NCBI RefSeq assembly: GCF_017591435.1
Contig: NC_059289.1
Span: forward strand, 21,279,039-21,343,038
Source: Portunus trituberculatus
Lineage: Eukaryota > Arthropoda > Malacostraca > Decapoda > Portunidae
Length of the DNA stretch: 64,000 nucleotides
Direction of reading: 5' to 3'
Shown here piece after piece: positions 1 to 14,200 of the stretch. The notes under the pieces were generated by a model, which saw nothing but the letters and a program-made list of their open reading frames with translations, was not told the DNA's origin and did no database searches. Within the stretch, counting starts at the first letter, position 1. Each line of letters starts with the position of its first letter. A program made the position numbers and the translations under genes.

Positions 1-213
1 TTCAGTCATACGTTTGCCCCAAAGACAGCTTCCCACCTCTCACTCAAGTCAACCAAAGCTGGAAAACACTGTATTATCTCATTTGTATGTATGATTTACC
101 GTCTAAATTTTCATGGCACGGTATGCCACGACTATTTAGAGTCTATTAAGGTTACATATATGTTAGGCAGCCTTGAAACATGGACATAACACCTATGTTA
201 ATTACTGTGGTTA
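1..213. other. left flank, unassigned
   Basis: AT-rich sequence before the tail of the first LINE. I see no open frame, repeat or motif that I can name. Confidence 0.5.
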
Positions 214-217
214 GAGA

Positions 218-242
218 GATTGATTGATTGATTGATTGATGA
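218..242 (-). repeat. (GATT)n simple tail of the LINE
   Basis: About six GATT units on the plus strand, (AATC)n in the sense of the element. It follows the end of the coding region by only a few tens of bases. LINEs with short tandem 3' tails instead of poly(A) are common in the I-type group, so this is read as the 3' terminus. Confidence 0.7.
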
Positions 243-455
243 TATATTTATTGTTGTATTAATAATTAAATACAACAAAGGAGGAAGATGGACTTTGCCA
301 TCCACTCCCTGGACAAAGACATAAAGGTAGAGTATAAGAAATATGAAAATGTATAGTATACCTTACTGGAATATAAGTAAATAAACAAACAGATATTGCA
401 CACCTTATTGCATAAGTATCCAACAGTTTGGGAGCAAACGTAGGATATTCCTTGA

Positions 456-591
<136 letters not shown>

Positions 592-740
592 GAGAGTGGC
601 TGAGTCTAGATGTTCAATGAGAGTATACAAATTATGTTGACCTTGGGGCCGAAATTTAGCAATGAGAGAACATTCCGTGACATAATGACGCAGATTGTGT
701 CCTCGTGCTGCAGCACACAGAACAAACCAGGAGGGGCATA

Positions 741-1074
741 GGGAGGCGGTGGCGTAGTGGATAAGGTGGTGCACGTGGGATCAGGCAGACATTCACGCGT
801 AGATTCGAATCCCACCACATACCACTTTGAAGCTATGCCATTTGTCGAGTGGTTTAAAGTTACCTACATGTCACCATGATACCCAGTTTCTAGGTGGTTA
901 CACCAAAGATGTGCTTGGGTGGTGATATTGGTCCTGATATGGGTACCGCTACGAATAAAATTGCCTTCGCCACTAATGAGCAGAAGCTAAACAGCAGTTC
1001 CTACATACACTCTTCAAGTTTGCCTACAGGTGCTATAGGTAATAATGTAAAGAGAGAGAAAAAAAGAAAGAGAA
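741..1074 (+). mobile_element. tRNA-derived SINE, copy 1
   Basis: The head has RNA polymerase III promoter boxes in tRNA-like spacing: A box TGGCGTAGTGGATAAGG near 750-766 and B box GATTCGAATCC near 802-812. A non-tRNA body of about 230 bp follows, with the family-typical CTACATGTCACCATGAT and AGGTGGTTACACC, and a degenerate A-rich tail (GAGAGAAAAAAAGAAAGAG). The same head and body recur on the minus strand at 1135-1447 and 44306-44615. It lies antisense within the LINE C-terminal coding region. Confidence 0.9.
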
Positions 1075-1134
1075 ACACTGACTTCCCAAAAGTATTTATA
1101 GCCTAATCTGAACCTTATTGCCACCGTGTCCTGG

Positions 1135-1447
1135 TTTTTTTTTTTTTTTTTCTACGTTATGGCCTATAGCGCCTATAGGTATATATGAAGAGTATGTATA
1201 GGAAGCGCTGTTAAGCTTCCACTCATTCGTGGCGCAGGCAATTTTATTTACTGTGGTACCCATATTAGGGCCCATAGCACATCTTTGGTGTAACCACCTA
1301 GAACCTGGGTATCATGGTGACATGTAGGTAATTTTGAAACACTTGACAAATGGCATAGCTTCAAAGCAGGATGTGGTGGGATTCGAACCTATACTTGGAC
1401 TGCCTGATTCCACGCTCACCACCTTTTCCACTACGCCACCGTCTCCC
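1135..1447 (-). mobile_element. tRNA-derived SINE, copy 2
   Basis: Reverse-complement copy of the same family: poly(T) at 1135-1151 is its A tail, B box GGTTCGAATCC lies near 1379-1389 and A box GTGGCGTAGTGG near 1429-1440 on the minus strand. It has the same sense as the host LINE. The 60 bp between the two SINEs (1075-1134) still reads as LINE protein (IRLGYKYFWEV), so the copies inserted independently. Confidence 0.9.
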
Positions 1448-4400
1448 ATAGGAGTAAGCACAGCTCTGGGAGACACATGCATAGTGGAGACTAGTGCCAC
1501 TGCCTCTATGGCAACAAAGCTCCAACTGATCACTAATGCTACTATGTACAAAGTCCTTGATGCTACTCTTAACATAGCCCAGAGTATACTTAATGCCAGA
1601 GTCCACTGTGTCGTCTTGAAGGGCACACCGAGCAAAGTGGTCTGCCTATTCATTTAGCAGGATACCAACATGAGAGGGTATCCAGGTGAAATGGAGCGTG
1701 GCACTAGCACCTTCTAGAGCGTGGATGAGATCAAGACATTTATTAACTAGATCATAGTCCATTGGGGAGGTAGATTGAAGAACATACAATGCAGCCTGAT
1801 TGTCAACAAAGAAATAAACATTCATATGGAGAGGCGCCACAATATCAAGCGCCTCCAGAACAGCATACTGTTCTACCCTAATGGATGACATGTGTGCAGG
1901 GATCCACCTGAAAACCTTAGTGTCAGTGTATTCATGGATGAACAGTCCACATCTGGACCTGCTGCCATTGACTGACCCATCACAATAAACGTGAATAGCC
2001 TGAACGTGGGGTTACTTGGACAATTTAATCATGAACATGTCTTGCAGCACATGAGGGAGCCAGTCCCTCTTGGGCTGATGCACTGAATGAATATCAACAC
2101 TGACACGGTGAAGGTTACAGATAGGTTGGAGCAGTGACATTAACAACGTTAATGCAGGCCTTGGCTATACCTACACTTGTCAATACTCCCAAGATCTTCC
2201 TGAGATATGGAGTTGTAGAAGACCGACGATCATGATACAGGCGGGGAGAGGGGGGGGGGTGTCGGTGATCGCTTTAGAAAGTCAGTGCCCATGCATAGCA
2301 TCTGATCAACGGTACAAGTAATTTCCTGTATCCTACACATAATACTTGGCAGATGCAGTTCAGCTCAGAGGACCTCAATCCGTGTAGTCCTGGGGCATCC
2401 CAGAATTATCCTCATGGCTTCATTCTGAACAAGCTCTAGGGGACGGTGCTGGGTGGCACTAAACTGTATTAAAACAGGGGCTGTGTAGTCAATGAGAGAC
2501 CATACGACATTATATAGAACATACTTAGTACTGGAATGCCAGACCCCAGGTCCCTGTTTGCTAACAGCTGAAGTGGTGCTAGCCGTGGCAGACAGAGGTC
2601 TCGAACATAGTGGATGGCTTGGAGAGACTTCCTGAAGCTCATCTGAACACCCAATTACTTGTGTATATGAACTCTAGGGATAGGAACATTATTTACAGTG
2701 GGCAGTCGAGAGACCTTCCCTTTAGCTTGCAATTATATTTTACATTCAATAATCACAAGTCCCATTTGGACACAATGCTGCTAATTGTGATAGAGTTAAC
2801 TGAACAATCCTGGGTGTGAGGCATTGGAGGAGTATGTCATCAACATAGATGAAAATCTGGATGTCCTGCAGGAAGGAACAACGCGCTGTTTGTCCACTAA
2901 AACAATGAAAAGCATTGGACTAAGGACTCCACCTTGTGGTGTTCCAAGCTCAAAGACTTTCTCAGAGGAAACTGCACCTTGAAGCCAAACCTGTGTTGTT
3001 CTATTGTACAAATAGTCCCTGATCCATCCTAATAATCTACCTTTGACATCTTTGAGAATGAGTTCCTCCATAATTACATCTTTGTTGGCCCTATCAAAGG
3101 CACCCATGAGATCAACGAAAGCTTTGCAGGTAGAGCATCCTTACTTATAAGGCACCCAACAAAACAATGACTTGTAGAATGACTTTTTAGGAAGCCATGT
3201 ACATTACGAGAGAGTACATGGCCCACCTTATGTATAAGCCTGTTCAATATTACCCGTTCCATCATAAACAGATAGATGGTGAGAGAAATAGGGCGAAAGG
3301 TGCCATCACCTTTGGGGATTGGGATGATAATGGCTGTTTTCCAGGGGTGGGGAAGCTTGCCTGCGGTGAGAGACATGTTAAATAATTCCAAGATAGGGTT
3401 GTCTACCTTTACCACCAGGAGGGCATTGAGGATATCATAGATGATGCCATCCTTGCCAGGAGCTGTTGGCTTGCCCAATTTGACTGCTGAGAGGAGTTCG
3501 TCATATGTGATAGGTACACAGGTGTCATCCAGCAGAGAAACACTGTGGCGAATCAACTCTATCCTTTGTGGTCTTTGCTGATCGAGCACCTCCTGGTGTT
3601 CCTCAGGAAGGCCGGAGAAGGATGAGGCTTCCTTCGACCGCAAAACAAGCTCTCGTGCCCTGCCTGCAGGATGAGGGTCACACACCTGCTGCCTGGACTT
3701 TCCCCAGACGCTGTTGATGAGTTGCCACACCTCCCGCAGGGACTGGGTTCTGCGCACCCGATCCAAGAAGCAGACCCAGTACTTCTTCCTTTCCTACTGG
3801 CTGTCGAGCCACAGTAACCATAGCATCCCGTGACTCTATGTTTGCTGGGTTAAGCTGCCAATGTCTCTGGTAGGCAGCGAGCGTCTCTTGGCAGTTCAGA
3901 ATCACAGGTTGGTAGCATAAGTCCAGCGATGTGGAGTGTGGGTCCTTGCCAGAACCCTTGGAATTGCGATGAATGCCTTGATGGTGTGCAGCAGTCCATC
4001 ATACAGTGCCTCTGCGTCAGCAAAGGAGCTCTTCACGATAGAATACCACATGGACGACGAGGCCCGCCATCCTAGATGGTGGCACCTTGGCACTGCCGGG
4101 GAAGACTACACCAGGAGGGTCGTCTCCAGGGTGAAGTGGTCACTCAGCAAGGAGCTGACAAGAAGGATTTCGGCAGTGTGTGTTGGCATATTAATAAAAG
4201 CTACATAGTCAAGTCTGTCTCCTTGTACATGTGGGTACATGTTCCACAGTGAGCACGGCAGTATCTGTGGTGTCAAGGAAAGCCTTCCAGTGAACACCAT
4301 TAGCATTGGTGGTGAGGTGGCTTCTTAATTCCTTATGCCTGGCATTAAGGTTACCCATGATAATACTTTGCTCCTCATGGACATATTCAAGAAAATTTGC

Positions 4401-4712
4401 AACAGGAAAGTACATGTTTACCAAGTAAATAACTTCACGCAAAGTGTGCAAGCAAACAGTAATAAATTCAATACCCTCGGTGACCCCCATTTCCATGAAA
4501 GTAATGTCTAATGTAAGTGGCCATTTCCTGACTACTGCCATCACCACAACTGAAAGTGTGGGAGGCATAACCCCACAGCTCAGGAACCCATGGCCCTATC
4601 TCTTGTAAGGCAATAAAGTCAGGGTTATGGATAAGTACATTAAAGCGTAAGTCAATGAAACAGGCACGTAGACCATTGACATTCCATGTTAGGTTGCGGA
4701 AAGTCTTACCGT

Positions 4713-4946
4713 TCATTGTGATGGTGTTTCATCTGGGTCTTTAGGCAGTCCACGTCCTGTGTAAGGCGAGACATATACTTCATCAGGATCTGCAGGACTG
4801 ACATCATTATATCCCTGGTCTGGCTTAGGGCTGGCAAGCTGGGATGGAGCAGCGCCTCTTCCTGCGGATAACCAATGTTCATTCATTGGCGGCATCCCCA
4901 TCACGGTCTGCCTCAGGTGACTTGTCCTCTGAGGCAGGGGAAGCAA
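4713..4946 (-). pseudogene. 3' end of LINE ORF1
   Basis: An open stretch that ends in DPDETPSQ and a TGA. The stop overlaps the ATG of ORF2 within ATGA. No zinc knuckle remains; the upstream part is either in another frame (residues such as SPEADRDGDAANE at about 4879-4920) or lost at the microsatellite. Assignment rests on position and on the overlap, not on a recognised domain. Confidence 0.5.
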
Positions 4947-5020
4947 GAGCTATCCCCGAGGGGCCCCGGGATTGTTGCGCTTGGTAGGGAGGCTCTCCTC
5001 GGAGAGGTGCAGCAGCACCT

Positions 5021-5219
<199 letters not shown>

Positions 5220-5220
<1 letters not shown>

Positions 5221-8200
5221 CATAATAGTGTGTTTTGCCTGCATTTCTGAGTTTTGGTTACATAAAACGCTGGAATACACCAAAATAACCCCTTTTGACA
5301 TATTTCACTTCCTTAGACAAATAGTGTGTTTTGCCTGCAATTCTGAGTTTTGTTACATAAAACGCTGGAATACACCAAAATAAACCCTTTTTCACATATT
5401 TCACTTCCTTAGACAAATAGTGTGTTTTGCCTGCAATTCTGAGTTTTGTTGCATAAAACGCTGGAATACACCAAAATAACCCATTTTTACATATTTCAGT
5501 TCCTTAGACAAATAGTGTGTTTTCGTAGCATTTCTGTGTTTTGGTGGAAAACAGCTAAAAACTGATTAAATTACACGTTTTTCTTAATTTTACTTTGGAT
5601 TCTCTATACTAGCTTGTTTTCATCAATTTTATCGTTTTGAAGCAAAATAATGTAAAATGACGAATAAGCACAATTTTCAATCGAGATAGTTTTTTTTTTT
5701 TCATAAAACACCTTGCATAAAACACATAAAATAAGAAGTTTTAACAAATATAGTGTTTTGCCTGCATTTCTGAGTTTTGGTTCATAAAACGCTGGAATAC
5801 ACTAAAATAACCCACTTTTGACATATTTCACTTCCTTAGACATATAGTGTGTTTTGCCTGCATTTCTGAGTTTTGGTTCATAAAACGCTGGAATACACCA
5901 AAATAACCCCTTTTTGACATATTTCACTTCCTTAGACAAATAGTGTGTTTTGCCTGCAATTCTGAGTTTTGTTACATAAAACGCTGGAATACACCAAAAT
6001 AACCCCTTTTGACATATTTCACTTCCTTAGACAAATAGTGTGTTTTGCCTGCAATTCTGAGTTTTGTTGCATAAAACGCTGGAATACACCAAAATAACCC
6101 ATTTTTACATATTTCAGTTCCTTAGACAAATAGTGTGTTTTCGTAGCATTTCTGTGTTTTGGTGGAAAACAGCTAAAACTGATTAAATTACACGTTTTCT
6201 TAATTTTACTTTGGATTCTCTATACTAGCTTGTTTTCATCAATTTTATCGTTTTGAAGCAAAATAATGTAAAATGACGAATAAGCACAATTTTCAATCGA
6301 GATAGTTTTTTTCATAAAACACCTTAAAACACATGAATAAGACGTTTTAACAAATATAGTGTTTTGCCTGCATTTATGAGTTTGGTGCATAAAACGCTAG
6401 AATACACTAAAATAACCCACTTTTGACATATTTCACTTCCTTAGACATATATTGTGTTTTGCCTGCATTTCTGAGTTTTGGTTCATAAAACGCTGGAATA
6501 CATCAAAATAACCCCTTTTGACATATTTCACTTCCTTAAACAAATAGTGTGTTTTCCCTGCAATTCTGAGTTTTGTTACATAAAACGCTGGAATACACCA
6601 AAATAACCCCTTTTTGACATATTTCACTTCCTTAGACAAATAGTGTGTTTTGCCTGCAATTCTGAGTTTTGTTGCATAAAACGCTGGAATACACCAAAAT
6701 AACCCATTTTTACATATTTCAGTTCCTTAGACAAATAGTGTGTTTTCGTAGCATTTCTGTGTTTTGGTGGAAAACAGCTAAAACTGATTAAATTACACGT
6801 TTTCTTAATTTTACTTTGGATTCTCTATACTAGCTTGTTTTCATCAATTTTATCGTTTTGAAGCAAAATAATGTAAAATGACGAATAAGCACAATTTTCA
6901 ATCGAGATAGTTTTTTTCATAAAACACCTTAAAACACATGAATAAGACGTTTTAACAAATATAGTGTTTTGCCTGCATTTATGAGTTTGGTGCATAAAAC
7001 GCTAGAATACACTAAAATAACCCACTTTTGACATATTTCACTTCCTTAGACATATATTGTGTTTTGCCTGCATTTCTGAGTTTTGGTTCATAAAACGCTG
7101 GAATACATCAAAATAACCCTTTTGACATATTTCACTTCCTTAAACAAATAGTGTGTTTTCCTGCAATTCTGAGTTTTGTTACATAAAACGCTGGAATACA
7201 CCAAAATAACCCTTTTGACATATTTCACTTCCTTAGACAAATAGTGTGTTTTGCCTGCAATTCTGAGTTTTGTTGCATAAAACGCTGGAATACACCAAAA
7301 TAACCCATTTTTACATATTTCAGTTCCTTAGACAAATAGTGTGTTTTCGTAGCATTTCTGTGTTTTGGTGGAAAACAGCTAAAACTGATTAAATTACACG
7401 TTTTCTTAATTTTACTTTGGATTCTCTATACTAGCTTGTTTTCATCAATTTTATCGTTTTGAAGCAAAATAATGTAAAATGACGAATAAGCACAATTTTC
7501 AATCGAGATAGTTTTTTTCATAAAACACCTTAAAACACATGAATAAGACGTTTAACAAATATAGTGTTTTGCCTGCATTTATGAGTTTGGTGCATAAAAC
7601 GCTAGAATACACTAAAATAACCCACTTTTGACATATTTCACTTCCTTAGACATATATTGTGTTTTGCCTGCATTTCTGAGTTTTGGTTCATAAAACGCTG
7701 GAATACATCAAAATAACCCTTTTGACATATTTCACTTCCTTAAACAAATAGTGTGTTTTCCTGCAATTCTGAGTTTTGTTACATAAAACGCTGGAATACA
7801 CCAAAATAACCCCTTTTGACATATTTCACTACCTTAGACAAATAGTGTGTTTTGCCTGCAATTCTGAGTTTTGTTACATAAAACGCTGGAATACACCAAA
7901 ATAACCTTTTGACATTTTCACATATTTCACTTCCTTAGACAAATAGTGTGTTTTGCCTGCAATTCTGAGTTTTGTTGCATAAAACGCTGGAATACACCAA
8001 AATAACCCATTTTTACATATTTCAGTTCCTTAGACAAATAGTGTGTTTTCGTAGCATTTCTGTGTTTTGGTGGAAAACAGCTAAAACTGATTAAATTACA
8101 CGTTTTTCTTAATTTTACTTTGGATTCTCTATACTAGCTTGTTTTCATCAATTTTATCGTTTTGAAGCAAAATAATGTAAAATGACGAATAAGCACAATT

Positions 8201-11200
8201 TTCAATCGAGATAGTTTTTTTCATAAAACACCTTAAAACACATGAATAAGACGTTTTAACAAATATAGTGTTTTGCCTGCATTTATGAGTTTGGTGCATA
8301 AAACGCTAGAATACACTAAAATAACCCACTTTTGACATATTTCACTTCCTTAGACATATATTGTGTTTTGCCTGCATTTCTGAGTTTTGGTTCATAAAAC
8401 GCTGGAATACATCAAAATAACCCTTTTGACATATTTCACTTCCTTAGACAAATAGTGTGTTTTGCCTGCAATTCTGAGTTTTGTTACATAAAACGCTGGA
8501 ATACACCAAAATAACCCCTTTTCACATATTTCACTTCCTTAGACAAATAGTGTGTTTTGCCTGCAATTCTGAGTTTTGTTGCATAAAACGCTGGAATACA
8601 CCAAAATAACCCATTTTTACATATTTCAGTTCCTTAGACAAATAGTGTGTTTTCGTAGCATTTCTGTGTTTTGGTGGAAAACAGCTAAAACTGATTAAAT
8701 TACACGTTTTCTTAATTTTACTTTGGATTCTCTATACTAGCTTGTTTTCATCAATTTTATCGTTTTGAAGCAAAATAATGTAAAATGACGAATAAGCACA
8801 ATTTTCAATCGAGATAGTTTTTTTCATAAAACACCTTAAAACACATGAATAAGACGTTTTAACAAATATAGTGTTTTGCCTGCATTTATGAGTTTGGTGC
8901 ATAAAACGCTAGAATACACTAAAATAACCCACTTTTGACATATTTCACTTCCTTAGACATATATTGTGTTTTGCCTGCATTTCTGAGTTTTGGTTCATAA
9001 AACGCTGGAATACATCAAAATAACCCTTTTGACATATTTCACTTCCTTAAACAAATAGTGTGTTTTCCTGCAATTCTGAGTTTTGTTACATAAAACGCTG
9101 GAATACACCAAAATAACCCCTTTTGACATATTTCACTACCTTAGACAAATAGTGTGTTTTGCCTGCAATTCTGAGTTTTGTTACATAAAACGCTGGAATA
9201 CACCAAAATAACCCATTTTTACATATTTCACTTCCTTAGACAAATAGTGTGTTTTCTGTAGCATTTCTGTGTTTTGTTCCTTAGGAAAACAGCTAAACAG
9301 CTAAAAATTAAATTACACGTTTTCTTAATTTTACTTTGGATTCTCTATACTAGCTTGTTTTCATCAATTTTATCGTTTTGAAGCAAAATAATGTAAAATG
9401 ACGAATAAGCACAATTTTCAATCGAGATAGTTTTTTTCATAAAACACCTTAAAACACATGAATAAGACGTTTTAACAAATATAGTGTTTTGCCTGCATTT
9501 ATGAGTTTGGTGCATAAAACGCTAGAATACACTAAAATAACCCACTTTTGACATATTTCACTTCCTTAGACATATATTGTGTTTTGCCTGCATTTCTGAG
9601 TTTTGGTTCATAAAACGCTGGAATACATCAAAATAACCCTTTTGACATATTTCACTTCCTTAAACAAATAGTGTGTTTTCCTGCAATTCTGAGTTTTGTT
9701 ACATAAAACGCTGGAATACACCAAAATAACCCTTTTGACATATTTCACTACCTTAGACCAAAATAACCCTTTTCACATATTTCACTTCCTTAGACAAATA
9801 GTGTGTTTTGCCTGCAATTCTGAGTTTTGTTGCATAAAACGCTGGAATACACCAAAATAACCCATTTTTACATATTTCAGTTCCTTAGACAAATAGTGTG
9901 TTTTCGTAGCATTTCTGTGTTTTGGTGGAAAACAGCTAAAACTGATTAAATTACACGTTTTTCTTAATTTTACTTTGGATTCTCTATACTAGCTTGTTTT
10001 CATCAATTTTATCGTTTTGAAGCAAAATAATGTAAAATGACGAATAAGCACAATTTTCAATCGAGATAGTTTTTTTCATAAAACACCTTAAAACACATGA
10101 ATAAGACGTTTTAACAAATATAGTGTTTTGCCTGCATTTATGAGTTTGGTGCATAAAACGCTAGAATACACTAAAATAACCCACTTTTGACATATTTCAC
10201 TTCCTTAGACATATATTGTGTTTTGCCTGCATTTCTGAGTTTTGGTTCATAAAACGCTGGAATACATCAAAATAACCCTTTTGACATATTTCACTTCCTT
10301 AAACAAATAGTGTGTTTTCCTGCAATTCTGAGTTTTGTTACATAAAACGCTGGAATACACCAAAATAACCCTGAGTTTTGTTTTGGAATACACCAAAACA
10401 TATTTCACTTCCTTAGACAAATAGTGTGTTTTGCCTGCAATTCTGAGTTTTGTTGCATAAAACGCTGGAATACACCAAAATAACCCATTTTTACATATTT
10501 CAGTTCCTTAGACAAATAGTGTGTTTTCGTAGCATTTCTGTGTTTTGGTGGAAAACAGCTAAAACTGATTAAATTACACGTTTTCTTAATTTTACTTTGG
10601 ATTCTCTATACTAGCTTGTTTTCATCAATTTTATCGTTTTGAAGCAAAATAATGTAAAATGACGAATAAGCACAATTTTCAATCGAGATAGTTTTTTTCA
10701 TAAAACACCTTAAAACACATGAATAAGACGTTTTAACAAATATAGTGTTTTGCCTGCATTTATGAGTTTGGTGCATAAAACGCTAGAATACACTAAAATA
10801 ACCCACTTTTGACATATTTCACTTCCTTAGACATATATTGTGTTTTGCCTGCATTTCTGAGTTTTGGTTCATAAAACGCTGGAATACATCAAAATAACCC
10901 TTTTGACATATTTCACTTCCTTAAACAAATAGTGTGTTTTCCTGCAATTCTGAGTTTTGTTACATAAAACGCTGGAATACACCAAAATAACCTTAGACAA
11001 ATAGTGTGTTTTTGCAATTCTGATATTTCACATATTTCACTTCCTTAGACAAATAGTGTGTTTTGCCTGCAATTCTGAGTTTTGTTGCATAAAACGCTGG
11101 AATACACCAAAATAACCCATTTTTACATATTTCAGTTCCTTAGACAAATAGTGTGTTTTCGTAGCATTTCTGTGTTTTGGTGGAAAACAGCTAAAACTGA

Positions 11201-14200
11201 TTAAATTACACGTTTTCTTAATTTTACTTTGGATTCTCTATACTAGCTTGTTTTCATCAATTTTATCGTTTTGAAGCAAAATAATGTAAAATGACGAATA
11301 AGCACAATTTTCAATCGAGATAGTTTTTTTCATAAAACACCTTAAAACACATGAATAAGACGTTTAACAAATATAGTGTTTTGCCTGCATTTATGAGTTT
11401 GGTGCATAAAACGCTAGAATACACTAAAATAACCCACTTTTGACATATTTCACTTCCTTAGACATATATTGTGTTTTGCCTGCATTTCTGAGTTTTGGTT
11501 CATAAAACGCTGGAATACATCAAAATAACCCTTTTGACATATTTCACTTCCTTAAACAAATAGTGTGTTTTCCTGCAATTCTGAGTTTTGTTACATAAAA
11601 CGCTGGAATACACCAAAATAAAATATCAACCCAAATAGTGTGTTTTGCCTGCAATTCTGAGTTTTGTTATTTCACATATTTCACTTCCTTAGACAAATAG
11701 TGTGTTTTGCCTGCAATTCTGAGTTTTGTTGCATAAAACGCTGGAATACACCAAAATAACCCATTTTTACATATTTCAGTTCCTTAGACAAATAGTGTGT
11801 TTTCGTAGCATTTCTGTGTTTTGGTGGAAAACAGCTAAAACTGATTAAATTACACGTTTTTCTTAATTTTACTTTGGATTCTCTATACTAGCTTGTTTTC
11901 ATCAATTTTATCGTTTTGAAGCAAAATAATGTAAAATGACGAATAAGCACAATTTTCAATCGAGATAGTTTTTTTCATAAAACACCTTAAAACACATGAA
12001 TAAGACGTTTTAACAAATATAGTGTTTTGCCTGCATTTATGAGTTTGGTGCATAAAACGCTAGAATACACTAAAATAACCCACTTTTGACATATTTCACT
12101 TCCTTAGACATATATTGTGTTTTGCCTGCATTTCTGAGTTTTGGTTCATAAAACGCTGGAATACATCAAAATAACCCTTTTGACATATTTCACTTCCTTA
12201 AACAAATAGTGTGTTTTCCTGCAATTCTGAGTTTTGTTACATAAAACGCTGGAATACACCAAAATAACCCTTTTGACATATTTCACTTCCTTAGACAAAT
12301 AGTGTGTTTTGCCTGCAATTCTGAGTTTTGTTACATAAAACGCTGGAATACACCAAAATAACCCTTTTTCACATATTTCACTTCCTTAGACAAATAGTGT
12401 GTTTTCCTGCAATTCTGAGTTTTGTTGCATAAAACGCTGGAATACACCAAAATAACCCATTTTTACATATTTCAGTTCCTTAGACAAATAGTGTGTTTTC
12501 GTAGCATTTCTGTGTTTTGGTGGAAAACAGCTAAAACTGATTAAATTACACGTTTTCTTAATTTTACTTTGGATTCTCTATACTAGCTTGTTTTCATCAA
12601 TTTTATCGTTTTGAAGCAAAATAATGTAAAATGACGAATAAGCACAATTTTCAATCGAGATAGTTTTTTTCATAAAACACCTTAAAACACATGAATAAGA
12701 CGTTTTAACAAATATAGTGTTTTGCCTGCATTTATGAGTTTGGTGCATAAAACGCTAGAATACACTAAAATAACCCACTTTTGACATATTTCACTTCCTT
12801 AGACATATATTGTGTTTTGCCTGCATTTCTGAGTTTTGGTTCATAAAACGCTGGAATACATCAAAATAACCCTTTTGACATATTTCACTTCCTTAAACAA
12901 ATAGTGTGTTTTCCTGCAATTCTGAGTTTTGTTACATAAAACGCTGGAATACACCAAAATAACCCCTTTTGACATATTTCACTTCCTTAGACAAATAGTG
13001 TGTTTTGCCTGCAATTCTGAGTTTTGTTGCATAAAACGCTGGAATACACCAAAATAACCCATTTTTACATATTTCAGTTCCTTAGACAAATAGTGTGTTT
13101 TCGTAGCATTTCTGTGTTTTGGTGGAAAACAGCTAAAACTGATTAAATTACACGTTTTCTTAATTTTACTTTGGATTCTCTATACTAGCTTGTTTTCATC
13201 AATTTTATCGTTTTGAAGCAAAATAATGTAAAATGACGAATAAGCACAATTTTCAATCGAGATAGTTTTTTTCATAAAACACCTTAAAACACATGAATAA
13301 GACGTTTAACAAATATAGTGTTTTGCCTGCATTTATGAGTTTGGTGCATAAAACGCTAGAATACACTAAAATAACCCACTTTTGACATATTTCACTTCCT
13401 TAGACATATATTGTGTTTTGCCTGCATTTCTGAGTTTTGGTTAATAAAACGCTGGAATACATCAAAATAACCCTTTTGACATATTTCACTTCCTTAAACA
13501 AATAGTGTGTTTTCCTGCAATTCTGAGTTTTGGTACATAAAACGCTGGAATACACCATATTTCACTACCTTAGACAAATAGCGTGTTTTGCCTGCAATTC
13601 TGAGTTTTGTTACATAAAACGCTGGAATTCACTTCCTTAGACAAATAGTGTGTTTTGCCTGCAATTCTGAGTTTTGTTGCATAAAACGCTGGAATACACC
13701 AAAATAACCCATTTTTACATATTTCAGTTCCTTAGACAAATAGTGTGTTTTCGTAGCATTTCTGTGTTTTGGTGGAAAACAGCTAAAACTGATTAAATTA
13801 CACGTTTTTCTTAATTTTACTTTGGATTCTCTATACTAGCTTGTTTTCATCAATTTTATCGTTTTGAAGCAAAATAATGTAAAATGACGAATAAGCACAA
13901 TTTTCAATCGAGATAGTTTTTTTCATAAAACACCTTAAAACACATGAATAAGACGTTTTAACAAATATAGTGTTTTGCCTGCATTTATGAGTTTGGTGCA
14001 TAAAACGCTAGAATACACTAAAATAACCCACTTTTGACATATTTCACTTCCTTAGACATATATTGTGTTTTGCCTGCATTTCTGAGTTTTGGTTCATAAA
14101 ACGCTGGAATACATCAAAATAACCCTTTTGACATATTTCACTTCCTTAAACAAATAGTGTGTTTTCCTGCAATTCTGAGTTTTGTTACATAAAACGCTGG

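Noticed and set aside
741..820. Functional tRNA gene
   Set aside because: The promoter boxes are present but acceptor and anticodon stems are not convincing, and the segment continues into a repeated SINE body.
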